Below are positions 56,186-64,000 of a DNA stretch of 64,000 nucleotides, piece after piece (the stretch's first letter is position 1; every line of letters begins with the position of its first letter). The notes beneath the pieces were generated by a model. The model was not told where the DNA came from. It ran no database searches and saw only the letters and a program-made list of their open reading frames with translations. The position numbers and the translations under genes are program-made. Source of the stretch: Lampris incognitus (taxonomy: Eukaryota > Chordata > Actinopteri > Lampriformes > Lampridae); the NCBI RefSeq assembly GCF_029633865.1, contig NC_079212.1, positions 106,260,091 to 106,324,090 on the forward strand, written 5' to 3'.

Positions 56186-57257
56186 CAGGGCACTATGCAT
56201 ATTACATAAATCTATCTGAACTGTACTAACAAGTAGATTGCTGGTAATATTGGTGATCTACAAGGAATAGCATATTTAAGTAGTCTCTCTTGGAGTCACT
56301 CTGAATGAGAGCATTAGTTACACTCCTGCCTGAAATTTAAATACAAGTGAAATTAAAGAGTCTTTTATGAGCACATTCAAGATTCACATATGTCCCTCTG
56401 AGAGAAGCCAGAGGGGCCTCTGCCTCTGAGAGATTGCCATGAAAACCTTTATCTCAAAATGAGAATACCATCATCAAAAACCCTTTTAAAAAGTGTCACC
56501 TACTCTCATGAAATGATTGACAGCACAAGATTGACACAAATTGTGTCATTTCTTAAAGGACAGACAGTCACTTACTTTCTTGGTTGACAAAAGGATAATG
56601 CTTTTAACAATGATGTCTTCTACTTTCACACCCACTCTCTCTTTGGTGCTTTCTTTCTCCCTCCCACTTTGTCTTAGTTCAGCTTATTTATTTTTTGACA
56701 CATGACGCCAAAGAACTAGTTTTATGAAACACTGGGTATTTAAGATGCTGATTCTAGTGGAGCGAATTGAAAGAGAAAGAAAAAGAAAGATAGATATGTG
56801 GGTTTATTTTTTCCGACAAGGGCCTGCTTCACATTTGTGAAGCTATTTCCACATTTTATACTTAAGAGCAGCCCAATACAAGTAAAGCATCTTCACTATC
56901 ACACAACCGACAGTGAAGTGCCATGACCAAGGACACTTTGGCGACAGCCTTTGAGGAAATGGATGGCATGTTTCACTCAATTTCCCCAGTTGATTGGGGA
57001 TTTGAACCAACGACTTTAAGATCACAGGTCTGCTTAACTAATGTTGAACAACTATGCAGGCGACTTTTTCAAATCTTGTGTTACATATGAGTTGTATGTG
57101 AGGAAACCACTGACTAATTTTTTGTAAGCGTAATCTCCTGAACAGAAAAAAAATACTGTAAGTGTTGTTTCGGAACCATGAGTAAGACCCTCTTGTAAAG
57201 CTACACACTAGACTAGACAATATTTGAACTTTTGAAGTATTTTGTCATTCATTGTTG
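56186..57257. other. No gene seen
   Basis: AT-rich single-copy-like sequence without coding signal, RNA gene or recognised repeat. Confidence 0.4.
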
Positions 57258-57385
57258 ATCATCCATTCCATCCATTATCCAAGCTACTTATCCCAATCGG
57301 GGTTGTGGAATGCTGGAGCCTATCCCAGCAGCCATTGGGCGGCAGGCGGGGAGACACCCTGGACAGGCCGCCAGTCCATCACAGG

Positions 57386-57459
<74 letters not shown>

Positions 57460-57681
57460 TCACACATTCACACCTAGGGACAATTTAGTATGGCTGATTC
57501 ACCTGACCTACAGGTCTTTGGACTGTGGGAGGAAACCCATGCAGACACAGGGAGAACATGCAAACTCCACACAGAGGACAGCCTGGGATGACCCTTAAGT
57601 ATGGACAACGCCGGGGTTCGAACCCAGGACCTTCTTGCTGTGAGGTGACTGAACTAACCACTACGCCACCATGCCACCATC
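57258..57681 (-). repeat. tRNA-derived SINE family 1, complete copy
   Basis: The minus strand from 57681 begins GGTGGCATGGTGGCGTAGTG. The A box TGGCGTAGTGG matches the pol III consensus, and a B box GGTTCGAACCC lies about 45 bases further. The body continues through CATGTTCTCCC and CCTAGGTGTGAATGTGTGAA, then the internal (CA)n tract (57389-57457) and the GGTGTCTCCCCGCC block, and ends with ATGGATGGAATGGATG. Confidence 0.87.
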
Positions 57682-59487
57682 GTTTTTGATCAGTCTGGGG
57701 AAAAAAAAATAGAATGTAATTTGTATTATGTTACTTCTGAGAGCAGTATTTTGTATTTGAATATACTCAAAAAATACTTTTCAGCACAGATCAGACTTGA
57801 GATCAAAGCGAGGGGAGGTTTTTTCTAGCTAAGCTTGTTCATCTGAGTCACGGTGATGATGACAAGAATGATATGAAGAGAGTAAGCCTCCAAATCACAC
57901 ATGATGAAGTGACGTGGATGCTGTGTGCATGGTGTGGATGCTGATGAGGGCTGCATTAAGCCTGCATTTTGCGGTGCTTTCACATCAACAAAAGTGGTTA
58001 TATTGAATGGCTAATTGAAAAACTAACTGTGCTTGTGCTCTTCACCACCGTCTTAAACCACATCATTCTCATTGTCAAACCCCATCACGCTCAGCTAGCA
58101 GGAGATAACAGCCTTCAGGATTGTTGGCAAAAATAACATGGGCCTACAGTTTTTGGGAAAACCTTTCACACAGTCACTTTTCATCTTTGTCTTTGTTCAT
58201 AATAGCCGCTTGAATGGATACGTATGGGTTAACTTAACACTCATAAAACCAATGAAGCACCTCCGTGTTTGTTGTAATGAAAAAATACAAACGTATACAG
58301 GTTCTGCTGAAACCTTGGTACAGAGACAAATGTAGTGGAAAGGTACAAAACCACTTGTTTCTAGTTAGACATCACATACTGCTCACATGTTTTTGCCTAC
58401 AGCTTATGTTTTGCCTACAACTGACTCTTCCGCTGCTGTTGGTGTGTCCTTGGTGCTGAGACAGCGGCTGCTTTCTCCATGTTTACCTTGGTAACTGCTA
58501 TTTCTTTAGTCTAGAAGTGTTTTTTTTTCCCCCACCACAACAAGGATGGCTGGTATGTGGCCTTCCCATGGCAGAAGGGGCAGCAGCTTGCACCTGCAGA
58601 TGGAGGGGACTGTTCCCTTTGTCTGGTGTCAGTAAAAAACTACATTCCATCCTGACATGCAAGTTGTTTGTCTCATCTTATAAAAAATCATGTAAACTAA
58701 TGCCCTGGGCTCACTCCTACCTTGGTGAGACTGAGACCACGTACATGCAATTTTCTGTGAATTAAACTTACTCAGAGAGACAACACTGACTATTTTCTTT
58801 TTATCACAAATTTTTCCACCATATTGTCTTTTGATTATATCATCAACAGCATCTCGGCTCTCTGGTTTGCAGTGTTGGGAGACTTAGGCAAAAGGTGTTT
58901 GAGTGCTGATTAGGTTAAATGGAACATTATCGTTAATTTCTGGATTGAGGATTCAAGTTCCACCAGCAACATCCATGCTGAAAATGTATGTATTCATAAT
59001 TCTGTTTTGAGTAGATACACAAAATTAAATGTCTGTTTTTTTTAGGCTGCAATTCCCCCGTAAAGCCTCATTCAGATAACATCATCACCTAATTTTTTTT
59101 TTTTGCGGCTGTATTGATAATTTTTTTTATTGATCTGCTTTGCTGCCATGAATGTCAGGACCCACGCCACTTCATTACAATGCTTGGATATCGATAAAAG
59201 CAGCAAGATGCTCCAAGCCCCAAAATCAATGAGTGTGTCATCATGATTCAAATCAAGGAGGTGTTGAGTAAACCTACTGATTTATTTGCTTATCATCACT
59301 GCACGAAAACCTTCTGAGACACTCAGAGGTTACAGTTATAGGTAATGATAGGCTGCTTCACAAGTGGCAGAGAGACAGATAGAAACAGAGGTAGGAGGAA
59401 CAGAAATACTAAGTTAGGCGGGGAAAACTAAAGAGCGAAAGGGAAGATGGAGAAAACTGGAGACAAGAGAGCTACAATGAATGAATG
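57682..59487. other. No gene seen
   Basis: Long AT-leaning interval with T homopolymers (58520, 59090). No convincing exon or RNA gene. Confidence 0.4.
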
Positions 59488-59640
<153 letters not shown>

Positions 59641-59649
59641 GAAGGAGGC

Positions 59650-61050
59650 AGGCTGTTGGGGGTGGAGTAATTCAGAGAATGCGAGGCACTGCCCCCCTTC
59701 CCCTCCCTCTTTCTCTCCTTCCACTCCTCCGTTGGAAATTCATCCTTCAGGCTCGGCAGCGGACATTTGTGTGGAGGATCCGTGGAGTCAGCACGTAGGG
59801 GCGAGGTCCCAGCATTAACCTCGTCGGGTTAATGGGAGCAGTGGTGATTGTGGTTGCGTAGCTCGTTTACAGCGGCGAATCAAGGTCCCGCTATTATTTT
59901 TGCCGCTTCTGAAAACCGTCATGTGATTATTTCCCCCCTTCATCCAACGTTAGTCTTCCAAATCTTTTTTCTTTTTCTTACTTTTAAAAAAAATATTCTT
60001 ATTTTCTTCGGATGAATTTAAGTCTCCCTAGCGTCGCGCTGCTAAATCGGATTTGTAACCAAACACTGTTGTTGTTGGTATTAAAAGAAAAATAAGTCGG
60101 GGTACTATTCCGTGGTGGTTTCCCATGTGATTCAACGGCTTCGACTGCAACTACTAACTTTGGACTGCCGACGACTGTCAGTCGCCAACGAGGGAATGGG
60201 AGAGGAGGTTCGGGAGAGCAAGGCGATTTGACACCGACCAGCCAGCCTATATTTGTCCGCCTGACTGACTGTGAAAGGAAGGAGGGATCGCACTGGACGA
60301 AAACCAAACCTCGCCAGCCGCCGCCAGTGTGCCTCTCTACTCGCCGTTCCCCTCTTGGGAGAAGAGGAGGTTTCTTTTTTTTTTGGCCATCATAACGGAA
60401 GCTAAACACAGAGGAGCGATTACGGTCAGTTTTGTATGGAAATTGAGACCTTTTCTTTAGTTATGTGTGATACATATCGTCGTGTTTAGTCTCTATCTCT
60501 CTCTCCACCTCTCTCTCTCGTTTTCTAGCCTATGTGGCATTCACATTTCTTGGATCTATTGGTCGAGTCTTCTCGTGTTGCGCTTGACAGCCAAAGTGTG
60601 ATGTGTGAACAGACGAGGAGAGGAATTGGCGGAGATGAAGCCCATCGGCGGTGAATTGTTGATAATAGCATAAAGTTGGAATGTGGGTTTTTTTCTCTCT
60701 TTTAGGAGTCACACACACTTGCGCGCGCGCACACGCACGCACACACACGCGGCTACTGTCGTGATTAATATGCGCACTCGGCCTGAAATTGGGCAGTTTG
60801 ACAGCATAGCGGGGTGGCGCGGCGGAGTGAACGCCGTGATTTGAGGCAGCGCTGTAGTCTGGCAGCAAGCGGCGGGTGAGAGGGATATTTTTGGCATTCG
60901 CCGTGTTATTAGCTGACTTGCTGGGCTACTTAACCCGGCTACCGCTTTCACCCCTTCGACCTCCCTTATCCCTCTCTTCCCTTACCTACCGTTGCCCGGG
61001 TTTGGGCAGCCGGCCCGAGTTAAGAGCACCCTGATTCGGCCAGCTTTCAT
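59650..61050. promoter_or_regulatory. CpG-richer stretch, possible promoter or untranslated first exon
   Basis: Compared with the rest of the window, CpG is frequent (for example 59760-59910, 60030-60340 and 60720-60960). There are no interspersed repeats and no long open frame. The context is typical of a promoter with a non-coding first exon. There is no independent support: no TATA box or coding start is assigned, and the strand is unknown. Confidence 0.35.
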
Positions 61051-61185
61051 TCCTTGGCTTCGAAACAAAACAGGTGCATTTAACAGACAGGACAGGCCAA
61101 TGCCAAGAAGAGATGAGAAGGCCCTCCTTTTAATTTGGTAGGACTGTATTTCACAGGCTATCTATAGGTTCATTCATAGGATCCA

Positions 61186-61188
61186 TCC

Positions 61189-61263
<75 letters not shown>
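61186..61263. repeat. (ATCT)n microsatellite
   Basis: A perfect tetranucleotide ATCT array of about 19 units following CATCCATC. Confidence 0.98.
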
Positions 61264-62595
61264 ATTGTAATATAGTGGGTGAGCGTTTTATGTAATATTG
61301 TTTGAGTTACAATATTCCGCGGGGGGATTTGTTTTTGTTTTTGTGTAGGTTGTATAGTTGTGTAAGTAGTGGCCTCTTTAGTTCCTGTGTGTGTGTGTGT
61401 GTGTGCGCGCGCGCCCGTGTTTTACGCCCCTGAGCGTGCGCGTATGTGCGCTGTACCCCATCTTCGCACCGTGAGCGCGTTCTCTTGTACGTGTATCCCC
61501 CCCCCCAGACCCCAAGGCAAGGTTAGCTGCAGTTTCAAGTTGGATACGACGTTTTCTTTAAAACATATGGAATCAGACGTAGTGCATAGTAACACATAGG
61601 GAACCTAGGGAAACGTTACCAGCCTTCTTCTATACACACACACAGAACAGCAAACACCCGGAACAGGTTTTTTTCCGCTCGGCGTCCATGCATGCGTGGC
61701 CGTGGGGTAACAGGCGCCTAATAATAGCCTTTCTGGCTCTGGAGTGTTTAACGGTTAACGGAGGTGTTCTCGCCCGGCTCGTCGTGATTCCGCTCACGTA
61801 TGCTGTGCCACGGAGCCGCTTGAAAGCCAGCCGTGGGTTGGGGTATGTCTCCTTTGAACTGGGGGAAAGACAAAAAAAACATAAACCCTGATGAAAAGGA
61901 GGAGATCGCGAAAACTCAAAAAAAGAAAAAGAAAAGAAAAGCCTCCATCACAGTGGCCTGCGCTGAGCTGTTTCATGGCACCGGAGTTTAGTGTCCCCCC
62001 AGTGAAACGGGGCCGGACTGGAAAGGGACCAACATGATTTGTCTTGACGACAAAGGTGTTATTTTGTTTTTTTGTTTTTATAATAATAAAGAGTTGGCTG
62101 TTGTAATCTGACTTTAAGGCTCGTGGTAGCTGTCTAATTGAGGCTACCCCTGTTCTGATTTGCAGAAGTAGTGTCTGACGGGCTCGCAAACCTATTTCTT
62201 AAAAATATACTACAAATTGAAAATCCCGTCCAAATTTGAAGGCGCGTTCTCAAATCAGTGCTTACCTTTCTATTGACGCTCATTAAATATGCGGTGCATA
62301 ATCTCACAAGCCCGAGCACCAAGTCACTAAACACAGTTTTGGTTACCACTAACGGGCAATTAAGTGAATTTTGAGCCGTCCCTCGGTAGTAGTTATTTTC
62401 TGTGTGAAGTCTATAGATCAGACTAGGGTCATCTACAGCCCCATCCCCACACCAATCAATACCAGGGGTATCTCTTCTGCCGCCCCCCGCCGAAGAGATG
62501 TGTTCTATTCTGATCTATCATATTCTCTACTGTTCTATTCTGTCATACATCCTGGACTACCAGTGATGTTAATCACCAGGACATACAGCTGAGCA

Positions 62596-62598
<3 letters not shown>
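61264..62598. other. No gene seen; part CpG-rich
   Basis: A CpG- and CG-dinucleotide-rich patch (61390-61480, 61670-61840) may belong with the upstream CpG-richer stretch. The rest shows no coding signal. Confidence 0.4.

Positions 62599-62599
<1 letters not shown>

Positions 62600-62674
<75 letters not shown>
62600..62674. repeat. (GT)n microsatellite
   Basis: Perfect GT array of about 75 bases. Confidence 0.97.
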
Positions 62675-62676
<2 letters not shown>

Positions 62677-62785
62677 AACAAGCATCATGTTGATAGGACT
62701 GGTGTGCTCTGTAGACTAGCTGTCTTTAATCCCCTACACAGAGCCCTGTGTTTATTTCCCTGGGAGCTGCAGAAACAATTTATCA

Positions 62786-62786
<1 letters not shown>

Positions 62787-62825
<39 letters not shown>

Positions 62826-62859
62826 ACAGGACCCCATATTTGTTCACGTCTTGGTCTGC

Positions 62860-62905
<46 letters not shown>
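62787..62905. repeat. Two (GT)n arrays
   Basis: GT arrays at about 62787-62823 and 62864-62905 separated by 40 bases. Confidence 0.95.
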
Positions 62906-62906
<1 letters not shown>

Positions 62907-63303
62907 CAAATGGTTTGTGCAGGCTTACACGTGCGTCTTGTGTTTACACAAGTCTTCCAGTGTGTATGAATCCACACGCTGGGGTGCCTTATATATGTTG
63001 TTGTCTGTGTGTGGGTGAATTTAAGTGTACAGATTAACATATGTGTAGGGTACTGTGAGCGTGTTTACCTGTGTTTGTACAAGGGGAAAATAGGCCTGTG
63101 TGTGTTTCAGCGGTAGTGTAATAGATAGTGTAACAGTAGCATCAGCAGCAGTGTAAAACCCAAAATCATTGTCTGAGGCAGCTTTAGTAAATAACCTCAA
63201 CTTGTTTTTTTGTTTTTTTTTTCCCCTTCAAGAGGGGTATGTGAGGAAGGGCAGTGGATACACTCACCGGAATAATCTTTTTTTTTCTTTTTTGAATTAA
63301 TAT
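62906..63303. other. No gene seen
   Basis: GT-leaning sequence with T homopolymers near 63205-63225 and 63275-63295. No coding signal, RNA gene or repeat family recognised. Confidence 0.4.
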
Positions 63304-63524
63304 ATTCATGGACGGCACAGTGGTTAGCACGGTCACCTCACAGCAAGAAGGTCCTGGGGTCAAGCCCCGGGGTAGTCCAACCTTGGTGGGTCGTCCCGGG
63401 TCATCCTCTGTTTGGGGTGTGCATGTTCTCCCCGTGTCCGTGTGGGTTTCCTCCGGGGGCCCCGGTTTCCTCCCACAGTCCAAAGACATGTAGGTCAGGT
63501 GAATCGGCCGTACTAAATTTGTCC

Positions 63525-63563
<39 letters not shown>

Positions 63564-63692
63564 CCCTGTGATGGCCTGGCGGCCTGTCCAGGGTGTCTCC
63601 CCGCCTGCCGCCCAATGACTGTTGCAATACGCTCCAGCATCCCGTGACCCTGAGAGCAGGATAAGCGGTTCAGATAATGGATGGATGGAATA
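63304..63692 (+). repeat. tRNA-derived SINE family 1, plus-strand copy
   Basis: Begins ATGGACGGCACAGTGGTTAG with the tRNA-like head, CTCACAGCAAGAAGGTCCTG, and a degraded B box (GGGTCAAGCCC). The body carries CATGTTCTCCCCGTGTCCG, the internal GT tract (63530-63561) and GGTGTCTCCCCGCC. The tail is ATGGATGGATGG near 63690. Confidence 0.85.
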
Positions 63693-63858
63693 TATTCATA
63701 TTTCATTTTGATAAACCTTTACAAGCTTGTGGTAGTAGAGCTATTTGAAACAATAAGATGTCAGAAATTTGCATACATGGCATTGACAGTTTGTCTACAT
63801 CAAAAGTGAGTTATTCCTGTTAAAGTTGTACCGCATAGTGCTTCTCGTCTATATGTGT

Positions 63859-63859
<1 letters not shown>

Positions 63860-63921
<62 letters not shown>
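63860..63921. repeat. (GT)n microsatellite
   Basis: GT array of about 62 bases near the window end. Confidence 0.97.
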
Positions 63922-63924
<3 letters not shown>

Positions 63925-64000
63925 ACATGCATCAAAGACTACAGCATAAAGGTAGCCTCACACTTTAGGAACAAGGTGTGCTGCAGGAGTGAAGGGCGTA

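Noticed and set aside
57600..57681. Possible genuine tRNA gene, because of the A and B boxes
   Set aside because: It is the head of SINE family 1, followed by the same body and tail seen in other copies.

Overview
The window looks like nuclear DNA of a ray-finned (teleost) fish. The evidence is the dense mix of Tc1/mariner transposons, L2-type LINEs, Ty3/gypsy elements, tRNA-derived SINEs of typical fish type, and very long CA/GT and GA/CT microsatellites. No host protein-coding exon can be called with confidence. Nearly every credible coding region belongs to a mobile element, so the window reads as intergenic or large-intron sequence.

Layout. 1-7.2 kb: low-complexity and single-copy sequence with a 436-bp near-perfect palindrome (4058-4493). 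7.2-9.8 kb: a local duplication, a foldback MITE, and a complete Tc1/mariner element (8143-9759) with an intact 347-aa DD38E transposase of the Intruder type; the sister copy of the duplication preserves the pre-insertion site. 10.6-12.8 kb: a decayed L2 LINE (minus) split by a 328-bp MITE. 13.8-15.1 kb: a fossil Tc1-like element. 15.3-16.0 kb: four large CA arrays. 17.5-26.6 kb: three copies of one tRNA-type SINE, one of another, an L2-like fragment and many microsatellites.

27.9-36.1 kb: an intact 8.26-kb gypsy element (LTRs differ by about three substitutions, CTCG target duplication, open gag and pol joined by a -1 frameshift at GTTAAAC). 36.6-40.9 kb: a second, compact gypsy element with 175-bp LTRs and two frame breaks. 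42.4-46.2 kb: a nested complex of tRNA-like short LTRs, a TIR element with an unusual 15-bp target duplication, an L2 LINE interrupted by a DD36E Tc1 element, and a 421-bp two-LTR non-coding element. 46.8-50.9 kb: a nearly full-length APE-type LINE. 50.9-53.1 kb: a tandem duplication, a solo LTR and a nearly intact DD36E Tc1 element. 53.2-56.2 kb: another L2 LINE carrying a solo LTR. 57-64 kb: SINEs, microsatellites and a CpG-richer stretch (about 59.65-61.1 kb) that may be a promoter or non-coding first exon.

The most unusual signal is the miniature LTR retroelement at 45794-46214, with a related LTR at 42408-43218. It has about 151-bp TG...CA repeats, a primer-binding site matching tRNA-Leu(CAA), a purine tract, no coding capacity, and an LTR containing tRNA-like A/B-box sequence. 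The related LTR is itself split by a 642-bp inverted-repeat element flanked by a 15-bp target duplication.
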